NCBI GenBank assembly: GCA_937925715.1 | Contig: CALAMG010000025.1 | Coordinates: forward strand, 1-64,000 | Direction of reading: 5' to 3' | Origin: an uncultured Collinsella sp. | GTDB lineage: Bacteria; Actinomycetota; Coriobacteriia; Coriobacteriales; Coriobacteriaceae | DNA length: 64,000 nt | Shown here: one piece after another, positions 17,730-26,287 of the stretch | How positions within the stretch are numbered: the first letter of the stretch is position 1 | Layout of the letters: each line of letters starts with the position of its first letter | Notes under the pieces: model-generated | Told to the model about the DNA's origin: nothing | Database searches by the model: none | What the model saw: only the letters and a program-made list of their open reading frames with translations | Translations under genes and position numbers: made by a program

Positions 17730-19339
17730 TCATCAAAGCTGTTTATGTGGGAGATTCATCTATTGCGTTTATCGAAAATAGGTTTAAACCTGGTATTAAT
17801 GTTGTTTTTAGTACGGATAATCATGTCGGGAAAACAATTGTAATGCAATCACTTATGTTCGCATTAGGTAGTAAAGATGGCTTTCCGCCCTCGTTTCCTG
17901 GACAGAATTACTTTTACATTGTGGATTTTGATATTGATGGAGTTTCTTACTCTGTTCTTAGACAGAAAGATGCGTTTTCGGTATTAAGTAACGATGGTTT
18001 ACGCTACTTAGAAGGAGAGGGAGAGTTCAGGAAATTCTGGAACGAGGAAATTGGGGAATTGCCTCACATTATAAAAAACGATAATGACCATATGGTCTAT
18101 TTGTCTCTTTTCAACCAATTATTCTTTGTTCCTCAATCGGACCGATCATCTTCTAGCCTGCTCAATCATGGTTTTTATAAGAAAGACGAGTTCTTTTCCA
18201 TGATTGCATCGATAAAAGGGCTTGTTAATTATCATACCGACCAAAGAAAAATAGCTGAACTTAAGGAACGCCGAGAAACACTTAAAGTAGAGCAGAAACG
18301 GCTGTTCAAGCAAATTAGAGAGTTTAACGCAGAGGATCCAGCTTTGGCTGTTATCAGTTCTGCGGTCGATGGTCAGCAGTTTCAGAATACGATGCAAGCT
18401 ATTGATGATTTACAAAAGACTATTGGAGATTTGCAGCGAAAGCGTAACAAAGAGTACGCTCGAAAAAAGCAGCTAGAGGAGTTGCTAACGGAACTTCGAT
18501 CAATGAATAGAACATTTGATGCGGGAAGTTTAGTGTGTCTTAAATGCGGCTCCGATCAAGTTGGGTTTCGGGCTGCAAAATCAAGAATGACATTCGATGT
18601 TACGACACCAGAAATGCGTAAAAGCATAGAGTTTTCTGTTTACGAAAAATCCCAGGCATGTCAAAGTGAGATTAGGCAAATAAGCGAAGACATCATTAAA
18701 GCGCAATCAGAGCTCAATGACCTACTAAATGGACGTAAGTTTAGTCTTCATGATGTTACGGTCTATCAAGATGATGTGGTAGATCTCAACGAGCTTGATG
18801 ATAAATACAAGAAACTTGAATCAGAGCTTGATGAAATCAAAGAGGAACTATTGGTTTTTGAAACAACAGATAAAGAATTGCGAGAAAAGAGAAATTTGCT
18901 TCGGGACCAGATCGTTTCTAGCATGAATGCAGTGTATAGGTACTTCGACGAAGACGATCTTAATCCATACGAAGATATTATGACTAAGAATGGTAAACCG
19001 TTCAAAGGAAGTGAAGAGACAGAGTATTTTTTGGCGCGTTGTTATGCTTTGGCTCTTACTTTGCATCACAAATACCCTATAGTGATCGATTCGTTTCGCG
19101 CAGAAGATCTGGCAACTCATAGAGAGGATGGAATTTTAGAAGCCTATAAGCTCTTGCCAAATCAAGTTATCTTTACGACAACAATAAAAGAGGAAGAATT
19201 GGGTAAGTATTCAAAGGATGAGGATATTAATCCTATTGATTATTCATCCTTTAAGACGAAACATTTGCTGCAAGAAAAATATGCTTTAGATATGAAGGCG
19301 AAGTTGGCAGAATTTGGGGTTGTTGAGGTGGGGATTTAG
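17723..19339 (+). CDS. SMC/Rad50-like ATPase with CxxC hook, defence operon
   Basis: 538 residues from ATG 17723, overlapping the preceding stop; GGGGGG lies upstream. The P-loop reads FSTDNHVGKTIVMQSL: GKT is present but the first Gly of GxxxxGKT is replaced, so it is a degenerate Walker A. A long coiled coil spans about residues 170-390, with a central CLKCGSD, a Rad50-style zinc-hook half. The D-loop/Walker B region is HHKYPIVIDSFRAEDLATH near 455-475, then FTTTIKEEEL. This matches LmuB/DdmC and ABC-three-component ATPases, which sense DNA ends or replication intermediates (known for Lamassu). The usual small middle subunit (LmuC) is not evident as a separate gene. Confidence 0.75.
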   Translation: MLIIKAVYVGDSSIAFIENRFKPGINVVFSTDNHVGKTIVMQSLMFALGSKDGFPPSFPGQNYFYIVDFDIDGVSYSVLRQKDAFSVLSNDGLRYLEGEGEFRKFWNEEIGELPHIIKNDNDHMVYLSLFNQLFFVPQSDRSSSSLLNHGFYKKDEFFSMIASIKGLVNYHTDQRKIAELKERRETLKVEQKRLFKQIREFNAEDPALAVISSAVDGQQFQNTMQAIDDLQKTIGDLQRKRNKEYARKKQLEELLTELRSMNRTFDAGSLVCLKCGSDQVGFRAAKSRMTFDVTTPEMRKSIEFSVYEKSQACQSEIRQISEDIIKAQSELNDLLNGRKFSLHDVTVYQDDVVDLNELDDKYKKLESELDEIKEELLVFETTDKELREKRNLLRDQIVSSMNAVYRYFDEDDLNPYEDIMTKNGKPFKGSEETEYFLARCYALALTLHHKYPIVIDSFRAEDLATHREDGILEAYKLLPNQVIFTTTIKEEELGKYSKDEDINPIDYSSFKTKHLLQEKYALDMKAKLAEFGVVEVGI

Positions 19340-19620
19340 CTTACAGCGATATAACTGAGGCTACTATCTATTCTTGCGAAACAATCAAACTTCCTTCTGA
19401 GAATAAAAAGAAGAATGTCGACAATGGGGTTCGAGAAGGTTCTTTTAAGATTAGATGCAGGATTTGTTATTTCTTTTAGCTTATTTGGAATATAGGCTAT
19501 GTAGACGCTTAGACCATCTTGTTCAAAAAAAGTGTATTTCCAATCAAGATAGTTTTCCATATTGCGTAATTCATATAGTGGAACGTAATGCATACCATAA
19601 ATGTCATTTGAGATATACAA
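19336..19620 (-). pseudogene. Small protein remnant convergent with the SMC gene
   Basis: A 94-codon open frame ends inside the SMC stop region and has protein-like content, for example YVPLYELRNMENYLDWKYTFFEQD and NPIVDILLFILRRKF. Its only start is TTG at 19620; the frame is closed eight codons upstream and no ribosome site is visible. It could be a truncated end of a lost gene, or a small third component encoded on the other strand. No family recognised. Confidence 0.3.
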
Positions 19621-19642
19621 TTCGTCAGTTATGCCGAGTTTG

Positions 19643-20562
19643 AGTTAAGGATCAAAAAATGCGAGGGCTAACCCATCCTATTTTGATAAGGATTTGTTGT
19701 GCAGAGTTCTGATCAGACGATTCCTTTCCTCTTTCTATTGGTCAATCCCATCTTTGATGATTGGTCCAAATGCTTTACGCAAGGGTTCTACATCACGTCA
19801 TCGCCTGGCATCTCTTCCGACATCTGCGTATGACGCTGGACATTTGATATACATATGGCACTACCAAAACACGGTTTTCGCCCTTCGCGTCATGAATATC
19901 CTTCATGGTTCCTTAGAGGATTTTTCAAAGGTGAGTTAGCTGCTCCCTATACTCGACTGTTCGTTGAAGAAAGACACTTCTATTGTGAGCGCTGGAATGA
20001 GCAAGAAGAAGAGCACCTCAGTATTGATAAGGGAGACGGGACCTGTTTATCGCGTTATGGCTGCTCTTGGGCTGTGCTGTTAGAAGCAATCTCGCTGAGC
20101 GTCATCTTGTTGAACTGGCTGTTTCCTGCTCAATACAGAAATCATTGTTTGTGGTTGCTTATAAATGCTTACTGCTGCAAGCATTGCTTGCTGCGCTTCA
20201 TCGGCCCTCTTGAAAGCTTTCGAACTTTTCCTCATAACGTCCACTGCCGTTCTGGTTGAATATTAGCGAGAATCTATTCTTTTGCTTGATAATTCAAGAC
20301 CTCTTCCTCAAGCTTTTATTAGCCATCTTATTTTTCTTCCATCAAAAGCGACTGTTAACTCCGTCGCTTTTGATGCGTTTTTAGTATCTGCAGGATCACA
20401 TTCAGCTTTCTAATGCAGGTAACCCTTCGCTTCAATTGCCAGTAGTGTAGCCGAATTCCTGTTCCGTCTACTTCTGCGCGCTATCCTTAAGGTCTGCTTG
20501 TATGAGTATGATGTAGACATTATCGATTAGAATCGACCTGATGTGGCCAGTTTATTCCGTCG
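19643..20562. other. Gene-free stretch of about 900 bp
   Basis: No convincing coding region on either strand. Short open frames on the plus strand (for example 19855-20259) lack ribosome sites and have improbable composition. A weak inverted pair AAAAGCGAC/GTCGCTTTT occurs at 20344-20371 (AAAAGCGACTG...CCGTCGCTTTTG) and could act as a terminator for the minus-strand HTH/REase operon or be degenerate DNA. Confidence 0.4.
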
Positions 20563-20784
20563 TTATAAGAATGTGTATGATCGCGCTTCCGCTGTATAGT
20601 TTTCGTGTTTGCAAAGATAGTCGAGCGATATGTCAAAAGTCTTTGCGGTCACTTTGCGATGCCTGCTCTTGGGGTTCTTGCCTCCGAGTTCATAGCTTCT
20701 GATTGTCGTTCCCGTAAGCCTAGTTTTCTTTGCAAGCTCTACATATGTCAGTCTTAATGACTGCTTTCTTTTGCGAATTCTCAT
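20563..20784 (-). CDS. Small XRE-type helix-turn-helix protein (possible restriction controller)
   Basis: 73 residues. LTYVELAKKTRLTGTTIRSYELGGKNPKSRHRKVTAKTFDISLDYL is an XRE HTH, with recognition helix TGTTIRSYELG. It starts 24 bases after the restriction endonuclease stop on the same strand, so the two probably share a transcript. Controller (C) proteins of restriction systems are similar in size, but they usually precede R; here it follows. Its likely target is the divergent promoter at about 21640-21740. Confidence 0.6.
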   Translation of the reverse strand: MRIRKRKQSLRLTYVELAKKTRLTGTTIRSYELGGKNPKSRHRKVTAKTFDISLDYLCKHENYTAEARSYTFL

Positions 20785-20807
20785 TCTGCATATTGCATCC
20801 TTAAAAC

Positions 20808-21635
20808 TTACAAAGAAACGACTTCATAACGTAAAGGCTCGGCGCCCACTTCAAAAGAATCAACGAGATACATATTCCCTTCATCACTGAAATATTGAAC
20901 TTTTTTGCCATCCCAGGGCTTTGCGTCCCACGTCTTCTCACCAATACCAACGACTAAAATAGGGCAAGTGCCAAGATCTCCTCTCAAAACCCTCTCTCTG
21001 GCTTTTTCAAAGTTGGCAGTTGTAGTTGTTCCGTAATCTACGGGCTGCTGCTTTTTCTTAAACTGGGGATGAGAATCGACAAATTCGCTCCAAGCGTTTC
21101 GAGTAATACGTTTTGTGTCTTCTTGGATTCTGGTAATGAGAAACGCAGCGTCAATCAGCCCTTCCTCATGCCACGCTCGATATGCAGCGAAATCTCTATC
21201 AAGATTGCCATCTTTCGGATTCCATTCCACATCCACGGCGATACGCTCTTTAACGTTGTCCACTGAATAACCTTTTTGATATGTTTGCGATATCAAATGC
21301 TCTTCAGCTCTCGATCCCAATGGATCATTTTCTACTGTTGGAGCATTTTGGCCAGGAAAAAGAAAAGCTCGCTTGTACAAGTCGACGCGGGCCTCAATCC
21401 AGCCTCGTTGCTCGAATGCGCCGTCTATTAGACGAGGAATGGGACCTCGGCTGCCGCCTTTTGTAAGCAAAAGACGCGAGGTTAGGACAAAGCTGTCCAG
21501 CACATCAAGAATATCTTCGAATGCGCTCGGATTCACGACAGAGGCAATCTGTGCCGCTGAGCCAGTCTCTAAAAATTCGTATTTACACAAAATGCTTTCA
21601 GGAAGGGTTTGTAGATATGTTTTCGTTTCAATCAT
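20808..21635 (-). CDS. Type II restriction endonuclease, BglII/BstYI family
   Basis: 275 residues. The core RIAVDVEWNPKDGNLDRDF, then AYRAWHEEGLIDAAFLITR, is the BglII-family arrangement: a catalytic D-x-E-W-N strand followed by helix and I-I-D-x-x-x-L-I-T-R. Related enzymes cut within AGATCT, RGATCY or GGATCC (known for BglII, BstYI, BamHI), which predicts a GATC-centred site. Divergent from an MT-A70 methylase 105 bases away and followed by an HTH gene: a compact restriction-modification system. AT-rich relative to flanking chromosome, consistent with transfer. Confidence 0.75.
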   Translation of the reverse strand: MIETKTYLQTLPESILCKYEFLETGSAAQIASVVNPSAFEDILDVLDSFVLTSRLLLTKGGSRGPIPRLIDGAFEQRGWIEARVDLYKRAFLFPGQNAPTVENDPLGSRAEEHLISQTYQKGYSVDNVKERIAVDVEWNPKDGNLDRDFAAYRAWHEEGLIDAAFLITRIQEDTKRITRNAWSEFVDSHPQFKKKQQPVDYGTTTTANFEKARERVLRGDLGTCPILVVGIGEKTWDAKPWDGKKVQYFSDEGNMYLVDSFEVGAEPLRYEVVSL

Positions 21636-21676
21636 GCTTATATGATAACCCTGCTTTTCTCAAGCCGCTTACAATA

Positions 21677-21700
21677 TATAGATCTAAAAATAGATCTATA
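21677..21700. promoter_or_regulatory. Inverted repeat with two AGATCT sites in the R-M divergent promoter
   Basis: Arms TATAGATCTA and TAGATCTATA separated by AAAA, each containing a complete AGATCT (21680-21685 and 21692-21697). It sits between the endonuclease start (21635) and methylase start (21741), just before a TATACT box at 21705. If AGATCT is the enzyme's own site, methylation here could set expression of the system. Confidence 0.65.
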
Positions 21701-21740
21701 TTGCTATACTCAGAATGCAATTTAGTATCTAGGAGTGCAA

Positions 21741-22556
21741 ATGGATATTGAACCACTGCCTCAAGTGCCCGGAGGTTTTTCTACTATTCTCGCCGATCCT
21801 CCTTGGCGATTTAGCAATAGAACAGGGAAGGTTGCTCCGGAGCATAAACGTCTGGGGCGATATGCAACAATGTCTCTAGATGAAATAAAATCGCTGCCAG
21901 TTTCTGAGGCTACGGCAGAGAACGCTCATCTTTATCTATGGGTTCCCAATGCTCTTCTACCTGAGGGTTTAGAGGTCATGAAGTCTTGGGGATTTAAGTA
22001 TGTTTCTAATATTGTTTGGGCAAAACGCCGGAAAGATGGCGGTCCTGACGGAAGAGGCGTAGGGTTTTATTTTCGAAACGTCACTGAGTTGCTTTTGTTT
22101 GGGGTAAAAGGACGAATGCGGACGCTTGCTCCAGGAAGAAGCCAGGTGAATATGATAGAGACGCGTAAACGTGAGCACAGCCGTAAGCCTGACGAGCAAT
22201 ACAAGCTCATTGAAGATTGCTCTCCAGGACCCTATTTGGAACTATTCGCAAGATATCCCCAACCCCATTGGGAAGTTTGGGGAAACGAAGCTGCCCCTGA
22301 TGTCGTCCCTCAAGGTAAGGTTTATAAAGGATATGAAGGCGGCTTGATAATGCCAAAAATCATGCCCAATGAACGCTTACCCGAAGATGTCTCTCTGAAA
22401 ATTGGCGAAGCCTTGAAAGAAGAATACGACTCCGGCGCTTCAATCAAAGAGCTTGCTGCTAAGTACGATTACTCGATCCAGCGCATTCGAAGTCTATTAA
22501 GTAAGGCAGGTACCTCTTTTCGAAAACGCGGGCCTCAATCTGTAATATCAGAGTGA
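21741..22556 (+). CDS. MT-A70-type N6-adenine DNA methyltransferase
   Basis: 271 residues from ATG 21741, five bases after AGGAG; the in-frame GTG at 21735 overlaps this ribosome site. The catalytic motif is DPPW at residues 19-22 (STILADPPWRF); NAHLYLWVPNALLPEG and NIVWAKRR follow; the SAM-pocket end is YLELFARYPQPHWEVWGNE. The last 50 residues add an HTH-like ELAAKYDYSIQRIRSLL. It probably methylates adenine in the site cut by the divergent BglII-like enzyme, protecting host DNA. The HTH tail might allow autoregulation. Confidence 0.88.
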   Translation: MDIEPLPQVPGGFSTILADPPWRFSNRTGKVAPEHKRLGRYATMSLDEIKSLPVSEATAENAHLYLWVPNALLPEGLEVMKSWGFKYVSNIVWAKRRKDGGPDGRGVGFYFRNVTELLLFGVKGRMRTLAPGRSQVNMIETRKREHSRKPDEQYKLIEDCSPGPYLELFARYPQPHWEVWGNEAAPDVVPQGKVYKGYEGGLIMPKIMPNERLPEDVSLKIGEALKEEYDSGASIKELAAKYDYSIQRIRSLLSKAGTSFRKRGPQSVISE

Positions 22557-22857
22557 ATATAAGATAAGTGCAAATTGAGCAAATTCATCTGCTCGTCTAT
22601 GTGTACGTGAGTATAGTTCGAGCTTTATGTCTGAAGTATAAGCTTAAGCTCGCATTGTTGTGATGATAAGTCTATTGAATAGAGCAACGTTCAAACGTTC
22701 AGCGCAGGCCAATCATGAGAAATGCCCTCTCGGCAACCAGCGAGCGCGCATTTTTGAAACTATGATTCAAGTGGCTTGGAGGTAACTAGAGCGCTCGCTA
22801 GCATATCAAATCACGCAAAAATGCACTTGATCAAAACCTCACGACAATGTGCGCAAT

Positions 22858-22868
22858 TATTCCCACTC
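22858..22868. repeat. att-like 11-mer TATTCCCACTC, copy 1
   Basis: Identical to 27378-27388 and 51349-51359. The reverse complement GAGTGGGAATA matches the end of guaA, whose product ends E-W-E, a known integration target for mobile elements. At 11 bases it may be coincidental. Confidence 0.35.
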
Positions 22869-23036
22869 CCCGGAATCAAAAGGGATTTGGTGTCATATAC
22901 GTGCCAACTTGTCCGTTGAGTCTCTTATAAAACGGTGAATAGCCGCAGGTACGGCGAGCAAACAGCATCATTTTGTACTCACACAATTCTTCCATCTATT
23001 AATGTGTTTCGGGGAATAAATTCGGTATCCTTCAGA

Positions 23037-23062
23037 AACCCAGCATGGGTTGGGCTTTTTTT
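23037..23062 (+). terminator. Rho-independent terminator
   Basis: Stem AACCCA/TGGGTT with loop GCA, then GGGC and a run of seven T. No coding gene ends within 480 bases upstream. Confidence 0.5.
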
Positions 23063-23349
23063 ACCCGCGAAAAATCGAGTGGGTACACGCAACCGAGTAT
23101 ACTTTTGAAATCGAGCCAAAAATCGACCCCAGGAATAATGTAGAAATAAATTTTCGACAAGAAATCTAGTGGTCTACCTGTGAGAGCAAAAATGGCTGAG
23201 TACAAAGTGAGTACGCTTTCAGATCGTGAATTTGCCCCAATTTCGGCAAAATCTGAGCAGAATCGACGCTAATTCCGAATTTATTCTTCTGTAAGCCGTT
23301 CGGTACAATACATGAGGAGTAACCGCGTAACGCTTAATCAGGGAAAAAT

Positions 23350-23374
23350 CCACTGGGACAAATTGTCCCAGTGG
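23350..23374. promoter_or_regulatory. 25-bp perfect palindrome upstream of the toxin-antitoxin operon
   Basis: 12-bp arms CCACTGGGACAA and TTGTCCCAGTGG around one A. It lies 62 bases before the toxin start, with a TTGACT (23402) and TATACG (23423) promoter-like pair between. Likely operator for the HTH antitoxin or another dimeric repressor. Confidence 0.55.
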
Positions 23375-23436
23375 CTCTGAACTGGGAATTGTTGAAGGTG
23401 ATTGACTGAGTGTAGAATAGAGTATACGATTACAGC

Positions 23437-23733
23437 ATGATAGAGTTAGCCCAGACAGAAGAGTTTGCGAAATGGCTAAAGCGTTTGAAAGACATCGACG
23501 CTCGAGCACGTATTAATGCGCGGCTCAAACGCATTATGTTGACTGGTAATCTTGATGATATCAAGCCAGTCGGCGGCGGCGTATACGAGCTTCGCATCGA
23601 CTACGGTCCAGGATATCGCGTGTACTACTCGCAGTGCGGCGAGGAAACACTTCTCCTTTTGATTGGCGGCGGCAAGTCATCGCAGCAGAAAGATATTGAG
23701 AAAGCAAAGAGGATCAACACAGAGTACGAGTGA
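23437..23733 (+). CDS. RelE/ParE-superfamily toxin (addiction module killer type)
   Basis: 98 residues. LAQTEEFAKWLKRLKDIDARARINARLKRI, then GGGVYELRIDYGPGYRVYY and LLLLIGGGKSSQQKDIEKA are the hallmark blocks of the TIGR02683-like HigB/RelE group: a basic small mRNA interferase. The antitoxin follows with a TGATG stop/start overlap, toxin first as is typical for HigBA. The start ATG 23437 has no strong Shine-Dalgarno. Confidence 0.88.
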   Translation: MIELAQTEEFAKWLKRLKDIDARARINARLKRIMLTGNLDDIKPVGGGVYELRIDYGPGYRVYYSQCGEETLLLLIGGGKSSQQKDIEKAKRINTEYE

Positions 23734-24035
23734 TGGAGACAAAGATGAAGAAAGCAACCAAATGGGATGCATCTGAATATCTAGCGATAAAAGAAGACAT
23801 GGCAGCCTACCTCAATGCTGCCCTGGAACATGGTGATACTTCAGTGATTGCGGCTGCCCTTGGCGACGTTGCCCGTGCAAAGGGAATGACTCAGCTCTCA
23901 AAGGAGACTGGGATCACTCGCGATGGTCTTTACAAGGCTCTGTCGCCAACAGGCAATCCCTCTTTTGATACAGTGCAAAAAGTCATAAAGGCTTTTGGGC
24001 TAAAGCTTGATGTGGCGGTAACGCTAGTGAGATAA
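23733..24035 (+). CDS. HigA-type HTH antitoxin
   Basis: 100 residues starting at the ATG within TGATG, so translation is coupled to the toxin. SEYLAIKEDMAAYLNAALEHGDTSVIAAALGDVARAKG leads into an XRE HTH, MTQLSKETGITRDGLYKALSP, ending FDTVQKVIKAFGLKLDVAV, the TIGR02684-like antidote family. It is expected to bind the toxin and repress the operon, possibly at the 25-bp palindrome. A second in-frame ATG lies at 23745. Confidence 0.88.
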   Translation: METKMKKATKWDASEYLAIKEDMAAYLNAALEHGDTSVIAAALGDVARAKGMTQLSKETGITRDGLYKALSPTGNPSFDTVQKVIKAFGLKLDVAVTLVR

Positions 24036-24132
24036 AAGTGGCGCCAGTTGAGTAAACTATACAGCTTTCAATTCCTAAAGCTGCTCAAATACTTTGCTAT
24101 CAGCATCCTAATCAGGAAAGAGGAGCAAGCAG

Positions 24133-26283
24133 ATGAAAACCGTTGATTTTCATTGTCATACTAAGGCAACAAAAAAACATGAAAGCGAATTGCGTACGGT
24201 TACACCGGAACTATTTGCTGAGATGCTTGATAGAGCAGGAGTCGAAATCGCTGCAATAACGAATCATAACGCGTTCGATCTGCCTCAATTCCAAAATCTG
24301 GTATCCGTAACGCATGATTTTGCCCAAATATGGCCTGGTGTAGAACTTGATGTGCAAAGAGAGGGTGAGCATTGGCACATGCTGGTCATATGCGATCCCG
24401 ATAAGGTCGAAGAATTTGATTCGACGCTATCATCAATTGTAGGCGACTTAAAGGCGGACGAAGTTCTACTAGATTTTGAAACAGTATGGAATGCGTTTTT
24501 GCCCCTTGATGCGCTATTTATTTCGCATGTTCACAAAGAGCCGGCAATATCCGAAAAGCAGATTCAAGAGATACTTTCTCTTGCTGGCAATCAACGCTGG
24601 AGACTCTTTTTTGAGCCAACAAACTTGCTATCAGTGGGAATAATGTCAAATCACGGCTTCAATATGATAATTGGTAGCGACATTCAGGATTGGAATGAGT
24701 ATCCCGAAAAATATTGCAAAGAAAAACGGTGCACGCTCAGATTAGATATTGACGGGTTCAAACAGTTTTGTCTCCTCGCCCAGAGAAACGAGGTTGTAGT
24801 CGACACGCTTTTGAATTCAAGAGCTCTAACACCAATGCCTGTTGCTCCTCATAAAACTGTTAGTTTCACCCTGCCTATCTACCAAGATATTAATGTTATT
24901 TTCGGACAGAAAGGCACTGGAAAGACGGAGATAATCAAATCTCTTTATGAGGAGTATAATCAGCGAGGTATTCAAAGCAGCACATATTTTGGTGGACAAA
25001 AGATCTCTGACTTTGACAATCTTCTTTCAACTGCGCCAATGAAACGTGATCCAGAATTGTTCGGTAGGTCAAATTGTGAAGCAGAAATTGAATCTATTCT
25101 TAATTGGAGCGATGAAATCCCAACGCCAATCGAGAAATATAAACTATGGATTACAACAAAAGGAAACAGTAAAAAGAAAAGCCAATTTAAGCTTTCCGAA
25201 TGTCAAGAGCTGCCAGAAATCTCTACTGCAGAATACGAGAATACGAAGCAAGATATCCAGATAGTTAAACAGTTCAAAGCTGAATATGACGCACGTTCGA
25301 TCGGTTCATATCTTATTGAAGAAGACGAAAAGGAACTATATAAGTTATTAACCAAATTGATGGTCAATATATCGAATAGAAGAAAAGGGCTATTTATCGA
25401 TATCGAATCAACCCTTATGACAAATAAAGCGCTAAATCAAATAAAAAATCTTATTGATAAAAAATCGGATACAGTTTCAAAACCGAGCAAGTGTGGCTTA
25501 TTCAGCTATATTGCAAAACGAATCACCTTGTTGACACTTGTTGAACAGGTTTTAGAAAATCTTTCAGAAAAAACGTACGATGTTCCAGAGTATCTTGGTA
25601 AGCTGGAGGACAAAGGAACCCTCCTACTTGTGAGTCGATGGAGCTATTTGAATAAAGCCTCTTTAGCTAAAGAGTTTGCCTCTTCTGGAGCAAAGATTAG
25701 CGACCTCAAAAAATGGAAAAGATCTCTTGAGAACATTCGTGAAAAGGTATTTTCTGAGGAGCTTCCAGAAGCAATTGAAGAGTTTGCAAACATTGCGCAA
25801 GATACAGGGATTAATTCTCTGGACAAGTTTATCGGTACTAGTAAGTTTATTCAAATCGAAGGCTCGGAAGACCAATATAATCCCTCTGATGGCGAAAAGG
25901 GGATTTTACTGCTTGAGAGAAAGCTCAATGCTGATGCAGAGGTTTTTTTACTAGATGAGCCAGAAAATGGAATGAGTAATCTTTATATCGATAGTATTGT
26001 GCGCCCTATCATTGTGGATCTCGCGAGAAGCAGAAAAACTGTAATAATCGCAACTCATAATGCAAATATTGCAGTGAGAACACTTCCATACCAGTCTGTG
26101 TATAGAGAGCATGTTGAAGGAAATGAATACCGCACGTATATAGGTAATCCGTTTATTAACAGACTGATTGATCTTGATGGGCGGGCTGATGATATTGGTT
26201 GGGCTGAATGCAGCATGCGAACCCTTGAGGGCGGCTCAGAAGCTTTCTATAGCAGGATGACTATCTATGAGGCAGGAGAATAG
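24133..26283 (+). CDS. PHP-domain/ABC-type ATPase fusion (TrlF-like), probable defence protein
   Basis: 716 residues with AGGAGCAA upstream of ATG. The N-terminal PHP phosphoesterase has HCH at 7-9 (VDFHCHTKA), ITNHNAF near 42, WPGVELD near 69, ISHVHKEP and IGSDIQDW for metal ligands. A P-loop GQKGTGKT at 258-265 is followed by a helical/coiled segment (about 340-560), then SDGEKGILLLERKL (signature-like) and VFLLDEPENGM (Walker B). It resembles TrlF-type AAA proteins and OLD-like defence ATPases: ATP-gated hydrolysis of a phosphoester, substrate unknown. A small gene follows four bases downstream. AT-rich, between a toxin-antitoxin pair and an integrase remnant. Confidence 0.75.
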   Translation: MKTVDFHCHTKATKKHESELRTVTPELFAEMLDRAGVEIAAITNHNAFDLPQFQNLVSVTHDFAQIWPGVELDVQREGEHWHMLVICDPDKVEEFDSTLSSIVGDLKADEVLLDFETVWNAFLPLDALFISHVHKEPAISEKQIQEILSLAGNQRWRLFFEPTNLLSVGIMSNHGFNMIIGSDIQDWNEYPEKYCKEKRCTLRLDIDGFKQFCLLAQRNEVVVDTLLNSRALTPMPVAPHKTVSFTLPIYQDINVIFGQKGTGKTEIIKSLYEEYNQRGIQSSTYFGGQKISDFDNLLSTAPMKRDPELFGRSNCEAEIESILNWSDEIPTPIEKYKLWITTKGNSKKKSQFKLSECQELPEISTAEYENTKQDIQIVKQFKAEYDARSIGSYLIEEDEKELYKLLTKLMVNISNRRKGLFIDIESTLMTNKALNQIKNLIDKKSDTVSKPSKCGLFSYIAKRITLLTLVEQVLENLSEKTYDVPEYLGKLEDKGTLLLVSRWSYLNKASLAKEFASSGAKISDLKKWKRSLENIREKVFSEELPEAIEEFANIAQDTGINSLDKFIGTSKFIQIEGSEDQYNPSDGEKGILLLERKLNADAEVFLLDEPENGMSNLYIDSIVRPIIVDLARSRKTVIIATHNANIAVRTLPYQSVYREHVEGNEYRTYIGNPFINRLIDLDGRADDIGWAECSMRTLEGGSEAFYSRMTIYEAGE

Positions 26284-26287
26284 GCCA

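Larger units (their letters stand above)
22557..23436. other. 880-bp intergenic region between R-M and toxin-antitoxin modules
   Basis: No gene supported. It contains the att-like 11-mer TATTCCCACTC at 22858, a terminator-type hairpin at 23037 and a 25-bp palindrome at 23350, each listed separately. The hairpin has no obvious upstream gene, so a small untranslated RNA ending there is possible. Confidence 0.5.

Noticed and set aside
19855..20259. 134-codon plus-strand frame
   Set aside because: No ribosome site, odd composition (Cys/His/Trp-rich), no recognisable motif; treated as gene-free DNA.
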